NCBI GenBank assembly: GCA_900554535.1
Contig: USIA01000002.1
Location: 1 to 50,277 of the forward strand
Source: an uncultured Oscillospiraceae bacterium
GTDB taxonomy: Bacteria; Bacillota; Clostridia; Oscillospirales; Acutalibacteraceae
Reading direction: 5' to 3'
DNA: 50,277 nt
Shown here: piece after piece, positions 8,524 to 17,346 of the stretch
Layout: every line of letters starts with the position of its first letter
Position numbering within the stretch: the first letter of the stretch is position 1
Notes under the pieces: model-generated
What the model was told of the DNA's origin: nothing
What the model saw: the letters and a program-made list of their open reading frames with translations, nothing else
Database searches by the model: none
Position numbers and translations under genes: made by a program

Positions 8524-9854
8524 CCGGCGCGCGTGCGACAGCATTGACGGCCTTGCTGAAAGTGGAGGTCGACGCCGGATATTCCAACTTGGTGTTGGAC
8601 AAGGCGCTCGCTGCAAGCAAGTTGTCCAGTCGGGATAAAAATCTGGCGTCCGCACTATTTTATGGCGTTCTGGAGCGTCAAATAACGCTGGATGCCGTTC
8701 TGGCGCCGCTGTCGAAACGTCCGCTTGCCAAATTGGATCCTGCAGTGCGCATAGCATGCCGGATGGGTGCCTATCAGGTTTATTATATGGACCGCGTGCC
8801 GGATTCCGCTGCGGTGAATGAATCGGTGGAGTTGGTGCGAGCCGCCGGAAAGGCGAAGGCGGCGGGATTTGTCAATGGCGTACTGCGCAATCTGCTTCGG
8901 CAGAAGGACAGTCGGCCGTTCCCACCCACAGGCAAGACCCCGCTGGAAACGCGGGCGATCCGTTATTCCTGTCCAGCGTGGATTATTGAGCGATGGGACA
9001 ACGCATATGGACAGTTATTAACCGACCGGATGCTCGAAAGCCTGTTTGCACGTCCGCCGCTGTATGCGCGGGTAAATACCACCCGCACGACGCAAAAGGC
9101 GTTATTGGAAGCCTTGCATGCGGAAGGCGTGGAGGCATCCGCTGTGCCGTGGCTTCCGAATGCAGTGACGCTGTCACATACCGGAGCTGTTGCAGAAAGG
9201 GCCTGCTTTCGGGAAGGACTATTTCACATCCAGGACCTTTCCAGCCAGTTATGCTGCTTTTTGCTGGGTGCGCAGCCGGGCGAGTTGGTTTATGATGTCT
9301 GTGCTGCTCCTGGCGGGAAAACCTGTACGATTGCGGAAATCATGCAGGGGAAAGGGCGTGTCCGGGCGTTTGACCTTTATAAAGGGAAAGTCCGCCTCAT
9401 CCAGAAAGCGGCGCAGCGGTTGGGGCTTTCCAATATCGAGGCGGCGCAGCGGGACGCAGCGGAAGGGATGCCGTTACCGCCTGCGGACCGCGTGCTATGC
9501 GATGCGCCGTGCTCTGGGCTGGGAATTCTGCGACGAAAGCCGGAAATCCGCTATAAAACTGCGGAAAGTATTGACAGTTTGCCGGATTTGCAGTACCGTA
9601 TTCTGTGTAAGTCTGCGTCTCTGGTCCGGCCAGGCGGGGTGCTGGTGTATTCAACCTGCACGCTGCATCCGCCGGAAAATGGCGCGGTGGCGGCGCGCTT
9701 TTTGCGGGAGAACGCGTTTTCTCCACTGCCGCTGGATTTGCCCAAAGGCGTCCGGCGGCTGATTCAGGAGCCAGAAAACCAGCTGACACTGTTTCCACCG
9801 GCCTACAATACAGATGGATTCTTTATCAGTGCATTTCAGAAAGACGAGGTCTGA
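8520..9854 (+). CDS. rsmB: 16S rRNA (cytosine-967-C5) methyltransferase
   Basis: 444 aa. An N-terminal NusB-like RNA-binding domain is followed by a Rossmann methyltransferase domain. The SAM-binding segment VCAAPGGKT, the catalytic CDAPCSGLGILRRKPEIR and the second Cys in YSTCTLHPPENG are visible. It methylates C967 of 16S rRNA by family assignment. ATG overlaps the upstream stop (ATGA), and the stop overlaps the rlmN start, so the genes are translationally coupled. Confidence 0.95.
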   Translation: MTGARATALTALLKVEVDAGYSNLVLDKALAASKLSSRDKNLASALFYGVLERQITLDAVLAPLSKRPLAKLDPAVRIACRMGAYQVYYMDRVPDSAAVNESVELVRAAGKAKAAGFVNGVLRNLLRQKDSRPFPPTGKTPLETRAIRYSCPAWIIERWDNAYGQLLTDRMLESLFARPPLYARVNTTRTTQKALLEALHAEGVEASAVPWLPNAVTLSHTGAVAERACFREGLFHIQDLSSQLCCFLLGAQPGELVYDVCAAPGGKTCTIAEIMQGKGRVRAFDLYKGKVRLIQKAAQRLGLSNIEAAQRDAAEGMPLPPADRVLCDAPCSGLGILRRKPEIRYKTAESIDSLPDLQYRILCKSASLVRPGGVLVYSTCTLHPPENGAVAARFLRENAFSPLPLDLPKGVRRLIQEPENQLTLFPPAYNTDGFFISAFQKDEV

Positions 9855-10906
9855 TGAGTTTACAGCTACAAGATATTCGGTCTCTGACGCTGCCGGAATT
9901 GCAGGAAGTTGTGGCCGCCATGGGGCAGCCATCCTATCGGGCCAAACAGATATTTCACTGGCTACAGGCAGTGGGCGTTACCTCTTTTGAAGAGATGACC
10001 GACCAGAGTAAGGCGTTTCGCGCCGCGCTCGCACAACGGTATTACATAGCGAATGCCGAGATTGCGCAGCGGCTGATTTCTAAACTGGACGGCACACGAA
10101 AATATCTTTTTCAACTGCACGATGGCGAGTGCGTGGAGTCGGTTTTGATGGATTACCATCATGGGCGCAGCAACTGTATCTCCACACAGGTAGGATGCAA
10201 GATGGGCTGCACCTTCTGCGCGACCGGGCGCAGCGGCTTTTCCCGCAATCTGACGGCTGGGGAAATGCTGGCTCAGGTGCAGACAGCGCAGCGGGATGGC
10301 GGAAAACGCATATCGAATATCGTTTTGATGGGAATGGGCGAGCCGCTGGACAATTATGAAAATGTGCTGCGGTTTTTGGATCTGGTCTCTGCGCCGGATG
10401 GCATGCAGATTGGTATGCGACACATTTCGCTTTCTACCTGTGGTTTGGTGGACAGGATTTATGATTTGGCAGAACGCGGGTATCAGTTGACGCTGTCGGT
10501 GTCTTTGCATGCGCCAAATGATGCGATCCGCCGTCGGACGATGCCGGTGGCACGCAAATATTCAATGGAAGAACTGCTCAAAGCGTGCCGCCATTATGCA
10601 CAGGTGACGGGCCGCCGCATTTCCTACGAATATGCCATGATCCGGGGCGTCAATGACACCGAGGCTTGCGCTCGGGAATTGGCCCGCCGTCTGGAAGGAA
10701 CTTTGTGCCATGTGAACCTGATCCCTGTCAACAGTGTTTCCGGCACAGGTTATCAAAAAAGTCCAGTTGAAGTCCAACAGCGGTTTATCCGCATTTTGGA
10801 GCAGCATGGGATTGCCGCCACAGTGCGGCGGACCTTGGGCTCTGACATAAACGCTTCCTGCGGCCAGCTGCGCCGTAGGAAATTGGAGGAGGCGCCCCAT
10901 GTTTAA
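9854..10906 (+). CDS. rlmN: Dual-specificity 23S rRNA/tRNA adenine-C2 methyltransferase
   Basis: 350 aa radical-SAM enzyme. The cluster motif CKMGCTFCATG lies near residues 115-124. The methylated and resolving Cys sites of the family correspond to the Cys in INASCGQLR near the C terminus and an internal Cys. It methylates A2503 of 23S rRNA and A37 of some tRNAs by family knowledge. The N-terminal helical domain for RNA binding (LPELQEVVAAMGQPSYRAKQ) is intact. It overlaps rsmB by 1 base and the phosphatase gene by 8. Confidence 0.97.
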   Translation: MSLQLQDIRSLTLPELQEVVAAMGQPSYRAKQIFHWLQAVGVTSFEEMTDQSKAFRAALAQRYYIANAEIAQRLISKLDGTRKYLFQLHDGECVESVLMDYHHGRSNCISTQVGCKMGCTFCATGRSGFSRNLTAGEMLAQVQTAQRDGGKRISNIVLMGMGEPLDNYENVLRFLDLVSAPDGMQIGMRHISLSTCGLVDRIYDLAERGYQLTLSVSLHAPNDAIRRRTMPVARKYSMEELLKACRHYAQVTGRRISYEYAMIRGVNDTEACARELARRLEGTLCHVNLIPVNSVSGTGYQKSPVEVQQRFIRILEQHGIAATVRRTLGSDINASCGQLRRRKLEEAPHV

Positions 10907-11636
10907 GGTGTGTCACAAAACAGATATCGGTTTAGTTCGCGACTCGAATCAGGATGCCTGCGACAGCGGGCTGACGCCGGATGGGACGGCATGGGCGGTT
11001 GTATGCGACGGCATGGGTGGTGTCCATGGCGGTAATGTCGCCAGCAGCGTGGCTGTGGAGACTCTGATCCGGCAATATCGCGCATTTTTCAAAAGTTCCA
11101 CTGTGCGCAGTGACAATGCCCTCCGCAACCTGATGACATCGGCGGTTTATAATGCGAATTCAGCGGTCTACGAGCGCGCCTGTGCCGATCCAGAGCTCAG
11201 CGGCATGGGGACGACGGTAGTCTCTGCCATCGTGGCTGGCGAGGTTGTCCATGTTGCGCACGCCGGGGACAGCCGCGCGTATCTGGTCACGCCCGAAGGT
11301 GCGCGCCAGCTGACAACGGATCACTCGATGGTACAAGAATTGGTGGACAGCGGCGACCTGACAGAGCAGCAGGCGCGCACGCATCCGCAGAAAAATATTA
11401 TCACCCGCGCATTGGGCGTGGAGCCTTCTGTTTTGGTGGATTATGGGGAATTTACGTTTGCGGGCCGCAGCTTGCTGGTTTTGTGTACAGACGGCCTTTC
11501 CAATTACGTCGAGGCGGAAACGATTTATGCGCTTTCCCAGCAATATACTGGCCATGAATTGGCAGAACAGTTGATTGACGAGGCCAAAAAAGGCGGTGGC
11601 GGGGACAATATCACCGTAGCCATCATTGAAAATTGA
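10899..11636 (+). CDS. prpC: PP2C-family Ser/Thr protein phosphatase (Stp/PrpC)
   Basis: 245 aa. Metal-dependent phosphatase with the PP2C motifs DGMGG, HAGDSRAYL, TDGLSN and GGGGDNITV. It is expected to dephosphorylate the PASTA kinase encoded 19 bases downstream and the targets of that kinase. The phosphatase-kinase-rsgA order is conserved in Firmicutes. The start ATG overlaps the end of rlmN. No membrane segment, so it is cytosolic. Confidence 0.95.
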   Translation: MFKVCHKTDIGLVRDSNQDACDSGLTPDGTAWAVVCDGMGGVHGGNVASSVAVETLIRQYRAFFKSSTVRSDNALRNLMTSAVYNANSAVYERACADPELSGMGTTVVSAIVAGEVVHVAHAGDSRAYLVTPEGARQLTTDHSMVQELVDSGDLTEQQARTHPQKNIITRALGVEPSVLVDYGEFTFAGRSLLVLCTDGLSNYVEAETIYALSQQYTGHELAEQLIDEAKKGGGGDNITVAIIEN

Positions 11637-11655
11637 CGGGCGGGGAGGTTCCAAT

Positions 11656-13749
11656 ATGGACAAGTACACCGGAAAGCGGCTGGATGGCCGCTATGAAATC
11701 CACGAGCTGGTCGGTGTCGGCGGCATGGCTCTGGTCTATCGGGCATACGATTTACTGGATCAGCGTATCGTCGCCATTAAGATCCTGAAGGATGAATTTC
11801 TGCATAATGCGGAGTTTATCCGCCGCTTTAAAAATGAGAGCAAGGCCATTGCGCTGCTGTCGCATCCGTACATTATCCAGGTTTACGATGTCAGCTTTGG
11901 TGATCAGATTCAATACATTGTCGAGGAATTTATCGACGGCATCACCCTGCGCCAATATCTGGACCAGCAAACAGAAGTCAATCTGCAGGAAGCCATCCAT
12001 TTTACAGTGGAGATTCTACAGGCGCTCCAGCATGCACATGAGCGTGGCATTGTTCATCGGGACATTAAACCGCAGAATATTATGGTATTGCCCAATGGGC
12101 ATATCAAGGTGACAGATTTTGGCATCGCCCGTTTTGCGCGCAGCGAGACACGCACGATTACTGATAAAGCCATCGGCTCGGTGCATTACATTGCACCGGA
12201 ACAGGCGCGCGGCGATCTGACGGATGAAAAAGCAGACATCTACTCGGTCGGCGTCATGTTGTACGAGATGACGACCGGGCAACTTCCGTTTGAAGCTGAA
12301 AACGCGGTTTCTGTCGCGATCATGCAATTGCAAAACGATCCGCGCCCACCGCGCGACATTAACCCCTCCATTCCGCGCGGACTGGAAGAGATCACCCTGC
12401 GCGCCATGCAGAAAGATCCGGCGCAGCGGTATCAGTCTGCAGCGGATATGCTGCACGACCTTGCAGAGTTGTCACAGGATCCGTCCACGGTTTTTAATTA
12501 CGAGTATTTTGTAGATGATACGCCCACCCGCTATATCGACACAGGTACCTCTGACGTCTATGGAGATGAAAACAGGTATGGCGACGACTACGGATATACC
12601 GATGAGGGCGAAACACCGGCGAAAACTACCAAAACCAAAGCAAAAACCCGCAGCAAAGTGCCGTTTATTATCACAGGAATCGCTGCGGCTTTTGTGGTGG
12701 TCTGTGTGATTCTGGCGCTGACGGGCGTGCTGAAAAGCTGCAGCACTGAAAAAATGGTTACTCTGGATAATTTTGTGGGGAAAATGTTGACAGATGTAGA
12801 GGCAAACAACCCCAACCAGTTTCAATTTGAAATTGTCGCGGACACTACCAGTACGCAGCCGGAAGGCACCATTACTGACCAGGACCCGAAAGCAGGTCAG
12901 CAGGTCAGGACCGGTTCCAAGGTTACTCTAAAGGTGGCGCAATCAGCCGGTCAGGTGCAGGTGCCGGACGTCTTGGGCCAAACGAGGGATCAGGCATCGT
13001 TGAGCCTCCAGCAAAGCGGTTTAACCGCGAACTTTCAGGAAGCGCCCAGTGACACTGTTGAAATAGGTCATGTTATCTCTACGGCGCCGGCAGCAGGCGC
13101 AATGATCGAGAAAGGAAAGTCTGTCACCGTAGTAATCAGCACGGGACCGGACAGCATTTCAGTGCCAAATGTCGTTGGAGATACCATTTCAACGGCAACG
13201 CAGACTTTGCAGGCAGCAGGATTCCAGGTGAATAGTCAAGCGCAGGACAATACCGGTAAGGATGCCGATATCGTCGTTTCGACAAATCCGGGCGCCGGTG
13301 CCAGCGCGAAGAAGGGCGATACCATCACCGTGGTTTACAGCTCCGGCAAAAACGAAAAGAGCATTCAGGTCGTTGTCTCTTTGCCCTCCAATGTATCCCA
13401 TGATGTGGATTTGCGGTATTATCTAAATGGAGAACAGGCGGGTACTGCGACCGTGAAGCCTTCCTATAACAATACTTGGACGCACGAGTTCACGGGCAGC
13501 GGTGTGCAGAGCCTGACTGTCGAGCTGGATGGCCAGCAATATGCGACGTACCAGATCGACTTTAATACAGGCAAATACAGCCTGGTGTCGCAGGGAACTT
13601 ATCAGGATCCGAGCGCTTCGTCTTCGTCTGAGCCGGAAAGTCAGCAGCCGCCGCAAACTACCTCGGAGCCGGAGTCATCGTCGAGCACGCCGCCGCCGGC
13701 ATCCTCGTCCTCTGCTGCGCCCGTTTCCAGTGACGAGGGACAGGACTGA
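11656..13749 (+). CDS. prkC: PASTA-domain Ser/Thr kinase (PrkC/Stk type)
   Basis: 697 aa from ATG 11656, 8-9 bases after GGGGAGG. A cytosolic kinase domain (about residues 11-275) has VAIKILK, HRDIKPQN, DFGIARF and APEQARG. A charged linker and a single membrane helix (about 334-359) follow. Outside the cell there are three PASTA-like repeats (about 366-565). After these come a beta-rich segment with no recognised name and a Ser/Pro/Glu-rich tail of about 45 residues. The family senses cell-wall fragments or lipid II and controls growth, division and spore germination. The partner phosphatase lies just upstream and rsgA overlaps its stop by one base. Confidence 0.96.
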   Translation: MDKYTGKRLDGRYEIHELVGVGGMALVYRAYDLLDQRIVAIKILKDEFLHNAEFIRRFKNESKAIALLSHPYIIQVYDVSFGDQIQYIVEEFIDGITLRQYLDQQTEVNLQEAIHFTVEILQALQHAHERGIVHRDIKPQNIMVLPNGHIKVTDFGIARFARSETRTITDKAIGSVHYIAPEQARGDLTDEKADIYSVGVMLYEMTTGQLPFEAENAVSVAIMQLQNDPRPPRDINPSIPRGLEEITLRAMQKDPAQRYQSAADMLHDLAELSQDPSTVFNYEYFVDDTPTRYIDTGTSDVYGDENRYGDDYGYTDEGETPAKTTKTKAKTRSKVPFIITGIAAAFVVVCVILALTGVLKSCSTEKMVTLDNFVGKMLTDVEANNPNQFQFEIVADTTSTQPEGTITDQDPKAGQQVRTGSKVTLKVAQSAGQVQVPDVLGQTRDQASLSLQQSGLTANFQEAPSDTVEIGHVISTAPAAGAMIEKGKSVTVVISTGPDSISVPNVVGDTISTATQTLQAAGFQVNSQAQDNTGKDADIVVSTNPGAGASAKKGDTITVVYSSGKNEKSIQVVVSLPSNVSHDVDLRYYLNGEQAGTATVKPSYNNTWTHEFTGSGVQSLTVELDGQQYATYQIDFNTGKYSLVSQGTYQDPSASSSSEPESQQPPQTTSEPESSSSTPPPASSSSAAPVSSDEGQD

Positions 13750-14645
13750 TGGCTATGTCAAGGGTAGTCGGTACGATTCTCAAAAGCTTGAGCGGATTTT
13801 ATTATGTGGAAGTAGCGGATACCGCACAGGTGGTGGAGTGCCGCGCCTGTGGACGCTTCCGGAAAACCGGAGAAAAACCGCTCTCGGGAGATCATGTCGA
13901 AATACGCATAGAGGGGGACAGCGGCTATATTGAACAGATTTTGCCGCGAATGAACCAGCTTACTCGTCCGCCAGTAGCCAATATCGATCAGCTGTTGCTG
14001 ATTGTCTCCATGCGCGACCCTGCCCCAAGCACCTTGGTGATTGACAAATTGCTGGCCATTGCGGAAAGCCAGCAGATTGCGCCGGCAATCGCCTTTTCTA
14101 AGACCGACCTAGCCGATGCGCAGGCGCTTTACCGCCTCTATACGGATGCGGGCTTTCCCTGCTTTATGCTTTCCTCCAAAACAGGAGAAGGCGTGGATGC
14201 GCTTTACCCGTATTTGGAAGGAAAGGTGACGGTTTTGACTGGCAATACAGGTGCGGGGAAATCCTCCCTTTTGAATGCGTTGTATCCGAAACTGCGCCTG
14301 GCGACAGGGGAGGTCAGCCAAAAATTGGGACGTGGACGCCACACAACCCGACAGGTCGAGTTTTTACACCTGCCGCATGGAGGTTTGGTGGCGGATACGC
14401 CCGGTTTTTCTTCCATTACGCCTGGTCGCTATGATTTGTTCGACGCGGCGCAGCTGCCGCATTATTTTCGAGAATTTGTCCCGTATTTGGGACAATGCCG
14501 GTTTCAGGGCTGCGCGCATACCTGCGAAAAGGGATGCGCTGTTTTGCAGGCAGTACAGGATGGAAAGATCGCCCCATCCCGGCATGCAAGTTATCTGGCG
14601 ATGCTGGCTGAGATCAAAGAGACAAAGGAGTGGGATAGAAGATGA
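13749..14645 (+). CDS. rsgA: Ribosome small-subunit-dependent GTPase A
   Basis: 298 aa. Circularly permuted GTPase that helps mature the 30S subunit. An N-terminal OB fold is followed by the G4-like FSKTDLAD (about residue 117), then G1 GNTGAGKSS (about 164) and G3 DTPGFSS. The C-terminal zinc region shows CRFQGCAHTCEKGC. The start overlaps the kinase stop and its end overlaps thiN by 4 bases. In many relatives an rpe gene lies between rsgA and thiN; here they are directly adjacent. Confidence 0.96.
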   Translation: MAMSRVVGTILKSLSGFYYVEVADTAQVVECRACGRFRKTGEKPLSGDHVEIRIEGDSGYIEQILPRMNQLTRPPVANIDQLLLIVSMRDPAPSTLVIDKLLAIAESQQIAPAIAFSKTDLADAQALYRLYTDAGFPCFMLSSKTGEGVDALYPYLEGKVTVLTGNTGAGKSSLLNALYPKLRLATGEVSQKLGRGRHTTRQVEFLHLPHGGLVADTPGFSSITPGRYDLFDAAQLPHYFREFVPYLGQCRFQGCAHTCEKGCAVLQAVQDGKIAPSRHASYLAMLAEIKETKEWDRR

Positions 14646-15280
14646 AGCAATGCATTATAATTGGTTCTGCGCCCGTTGAGGATCTTTCTGTTTTCCAGGA
14701 GTTTGATGCGCAAAATGCTTTTATCATTTGCGCAGATGGCGGCCTCGATACAGCGCTGGCGGCCAAACTCAAACCCAACGTCGTGATCGGCGACTTTGAT
14801 TCTGCAAAGGCAGCGCCGCCGGCCAATACGGAAACCATCCGCCTGCTGCGCGAAAAGGATGACACCGACATGCTCTCGGCTGTCAAAGAAGGATTTCACC
14901 GCGGTTACACGGACTTTGTCCTGATCGGCTCCATTGGCGGCCGCTTTGACCATACGTATGCCAATATTTGTACCCTCCAGTATATTCTGTCCATGGGTGG
15001 CCACGGCCTGATGGCCAATGCCAAAGAGAAAATTTTCCTGATGCCAGGTGGCCGGCTGCACCTGCGCGGTATGCGCGGAGACACCGCTTCGGTCTACCCT
15101 TTTGGCGCCGCGAATGCGGCCGTGACTTATACGGGCATGAAGTACCCGCTCAATGAAAGCGTCCTCACGACGGCGGAACCGCGCGGCACCAGCAACATCA
15201 TCGACAGCGATGACGCGACGGTCACGGTGCTGTCCGGACAGGTTGTCATCTATGTTCTGCGTGCGGACGCCGTTAAATAA
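14642..15280 (+). CDS. thiN: Thiamine diphosphokinase
   Basis: 212 aa. Makes thiamine diphosphate from thiamine and ATP. The N-terminal catalytic domain has CADGGLDTAL and KPNVVIGDFDS, with the KDDTDMLSAV segment and IGSIGGRFDHTYANI following. The C-terminal beta domain includes the GTSNI segment typical of thiamine binding. The ATG overlaps the end of rsgA. No TPP riboswitch is expected or seen, since the gene lies inside an operon. Confidence 0.94.
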   Translation: MKQCIIIGSAPVEDLSVFQEFDAQNAFIICADGGLDTALAAKLKPNVVIGDFDSAKAAPPANTETIRLLREKDDTDMLSAVKEGFHRGYTDFVLIGSIGGRFDHTYANICTLQYILSMGGHGLMANAKEKIFLMPGGRLHLRGMRGDTASVYPFGAANAAVTYTGMKYPLNESVLTTAEPRGTSNIIDSDDATVTVLSGQVVIYVLRADAVK

Positions 15281-15343
15281 TTCTGCACCGTTTTTTCCCT
15301 TCGTGTATATACTGGGTTATCAACCAGTAAAGGCGGTGAACCG

Positions 15344-15514
15344 ATGCACGGAACAATGCAGCGATGCAGGGAGAGCATGCGAGGAAAGGGCGTCCCTTGC
15401 GCCGTCGCCTTTGGCCTCGGTCTTGCGGTTTCCTGTTTTTGTCCCACCGGGGTGATTTTATTCATTGTTGCGGTCATCCTGGTGTGCCTAGGCGTGTCGT
15501 TTCTCCGCCGCTGA
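15344..15514 (+). CDS. Small membrane protein (56 aa) directly upstream of spoVM
   Basis: This short frame starts at ATG 15344, about eight bases after AAAGGCGG, and ends 19 bases before the spoVM start. After a basic N-terminal region of some 18 residues comes one long hydrophobic stretch: AVAFGLGLAVSCFCPTG, then VILFIVAVILVCLGVSFLRR. It therefore looks like a single-pass or hairpin membrane peptide with a CFCPTG turn. I do not know a named family with certainty; short proteins of this kind occur in clostridial genomes. Its position before spoVM suggests, but does not prove, a sporulation role. In-frame ATGs at 15356 and 15377 are alternative starts. Confidence 0.6.
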   Translation: MHGTMQRCRESMRGKGVPCAVAFGLGLAVSCFCPTGVILFIVAVILVCLGVSFLRR

Positions 15515-15533
15515 GCCTTAGGAGGGAACTTTC

Positions 15534-15629
15534 ATGAAAGTTGTTGTCGTACACAGCCCGAAGTTTTTGGGCTTCTTCTTGCGCAAGTTTTTCCATATTC
15601 AAAAGATTGAGCCACAACCGCCGCAGTAA
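15534..15629 (+). CDS. spoVM: Stage V sporulation protein M (SpoVM-like amphipathic peptide)
   Basis: 31 aa, starting at an ATG eight bases after AGGAGGG. The peptide has the SpoVM-type core: a short beta-prone start, then PKFLG followed by a basic amphipathic helix. Bacillus subtilis SpoVM is 26 aa and also contains PKFLG. SpoVM recognises the convex outer forespore membrane and anchors SpoIVA there. spoIVA lies 1.7 kb downstream, which supports the call. The extra C-terminal tail (QPPQ-like) is unlike the Bacillus peptide. A terminator follows. Confidence 0.88.
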   Translation: MKVVVVHSPKFLGFFLRKFFHIQKIEPQPPQ

Positions 15630-15640
15630 ATGCAGCGGCC

Positions 15641-15688
15641 AAAGCGCTGCCCAATCAGACGTTTGGTCTGGTTCGGGCAGCGCTTTTT
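15641..15688 (+). terminator. Intrinsic terminator after spoVM
   Basis: A 12-bp stem (15641-15652 with 15675-15686), with an inner CAGAC/GTCTG hairpin, is followed by a T run. Confidence 0.88.
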
Positions 15689-15721
15689 CTATTGCAGGAG
15701 GTATTTTTTAACCCCCCAATT

Positions 15722-15750
15722 CATAATTTGAGGTGTACAAGAATACCAAT
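15722..15750 (+). promoter_or_regulatory. Possible sporulation (SigE-like) promoter before the SPOCS/LysM gene
   Basis: CATAATT at 15722-15728 and AATACCAAT at 15742-15750 resemble the -35 (KMATATT) and -10 (CATACANT) of SigE promoters, with 13 bases between. Both matches are imperfect. The inference leans on the sporulation context, and no good SigmaA promoter is visible here. Confidence 0.3.
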
Positions 15751-15782
15751 GAGATAGAAACAAAAAAGGAGAGATTTTCATT

Positions 15783-17303
15783 ATGCTTAATCGAGAGGTG
15801 CTTTCCGCCAGCGAAGCCGTCTATGACGGATGTCAGGAGCAGCCAATCGACCTGGACATCAGCTTGCCGGATTATTGCCCGGATATCCAACGGATTCTCA
15901 AATGCCAGGTGACGCCCTGCATCGCCTCCCGCAATGTGTCGGGCGACCGGCTGGAAATTGAGGGTTCCTATGTGGTGCGGGTCTATTACCTGGACCCCAG
16001 CGGCAGCAGTGTGCGCTGCTATGCCACAGAAGGGTCGTATTTGTCCACTGTGACACTGAATCAGCCCGTCGAGCAGGCGCGCGTGTATGCAACCACCCGC
16101 CTGGAATACATTAATTGTCGTCCGACGAGCCCACGCAGGTTGGACATCCACGGCGCCTTTTCTGTATGTGCCCGTGTCTACGGGCGTTCGGATACGGAGA
16201 TCGTCACTTCTCTGGACAGTGACAGCATGGAGCAACAGTGCGGCGAGCTGCAATGCAACACCTGCGCAGGCTTTTCGCAGCAGCCCTTCACAGTGGAGGA
16301 CACGCTGCAGCTGCCGTCCGGCAAGTTGCCAGCTGAGACGATTTTGCGGACTGAGGCGGCTGTCGTCCTCAAGACGATCAATCCGATGCAGGGGCAGGTC
16401 ATGGCAGTCGGGGAAATCCGACTGGGGATTCTGTATGCGCCCAGTGAGGAGGGGGCCAACCCAGAACGGATGGACTATGAGCTGCCGTTCACCCAGTTGC
16501 TTGATTGTGATGGCATGACCGAACAATCACAGTGCCGGGTGCAAATCACAGTTTCCAATGTGGAAACGCAGGTGCATTCGGATTTTTCGGGAGAAACTAC
16601 AACCTTTGAGACGCACGTACGGCTTTTGGCGTCGGTGACCGCCTTTGCGGAAAAGCGCATGCAGATTCTGACAGACGCATATTCACGTCGGTTTGAGGTG
16701 CACATCACATGCAAGCAGAAAAACCTGGATAGCCTGCAGGCAATCCTGAGCGATACATATATGCACCGCTTCACGGTAGCATGCGACAGCAGCCTGAGCA
16801 AGGTATTGGATTTGTGGTGCGAGCCCTATACCGTGACGGCGAATGTGGAAAACGGCCAAGTGCAGTTTCGTGGCAAACTGACGATCTGTGTGCTGGCATT
16901 GAATCAGGAAAATACGCCGTTTTATTTTGAGCGGACTTCGGAATTTACCTGTGCAAAGCCCCTGGAGACGGTGGGGGAGACGCGCTGCTTTGCCGATGCC
17001 GTGCTTTTGAGCCTGAGTTACCATTTGACCGGCAGCGAGATTGAGATCGGCGCGGAGATGCAATTGACCGCTGAAGTCTATACCGTGCAGCCTTGTAAAT
17101 TCATCACGAATGTTGAGGAGGATGAGTCGCACCCGCGCACGCCAGACCCAAATGCAGTCCTGTGTATTTATTTTGCCGTGGAAGGAGAAAAACTGTGGGA
17201 TATCGCCCGGCAGTATTGCACCAGTGTAGAGGCAATCCGCGAGGAAAACGGACTGGAAGGTGACCAGGTGGAGAGCCGTGGGATGCTGTTGATTCCCATG
17301 TGA
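15783..17303 (+). CDS. DUF3794 (SPOCS) and LysM domain protein
   Basis: 506 aa, starting at ATG 15783 after AAGGAGA. The N-terminal region (SLPDYCPDIQRILKC and onwards) and further repeats of the same fold match DUF3794/SPOCS, a domain found in spore coat and cortex proteins of Firmicutes. Residues of about 460-506 form a LysM domain (YFAVEGEKLWDIARQY, ending LLIPM) that should bind peptidoglycan or the spore cortex. There is no signal peptide, which fits a protein made in the mother cell and placed on the spore. SpoIVA, encoded next, assembles the coat basement layer, so the two are probably co-regulated. Confidence 0.9.
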   Translation: MLNREVLSASEAVYDGCQEQPIDLDISLPDYCPDIQRILKCQVTPCIASRNVSGDRLEIEGSYVVRVYYLDPSGSSVRCYATEGSYLSTVTLNQPVEQARVYATTRLEYINCRPTSPRRLDIHGAFSVCARVYGRSDTEIVTSLDSDSMEQQCGELQCNTCAGFSQQPFTVEDTLQLPSGKLPAETILRTEAAVVLKTINPMQGQVMAVGEIRLGILYAPSEEGANPERMDYELPFTQLLDCDGMTEQSQCRVQITVSNVETQVHSDFSGETTTFETHVRLLASVTAFAEKRMQILTDAYSRRFEVHITCKQKNLDSLQAILSDTYMHRFTVACDSSLSKVLDLWCEPYTVTANVENGQVQFRGKLTICVLALNQENTPFYFERTSEFTCAKPLETVGETRCFADAVLLSLSYHLTGSEIEIGAEMQLTAEVYTVQPCKFITNVEEDESHPRTPDPNAVLCIYFAVEGEKLWDIARQYCTSVEAIREENGLEGDQVESRGMLLIPM

Positions 17304-17346
17304 ACGTGAGGCAAGTGGATACACAATGAATGCAGGAGGGAAGAAA

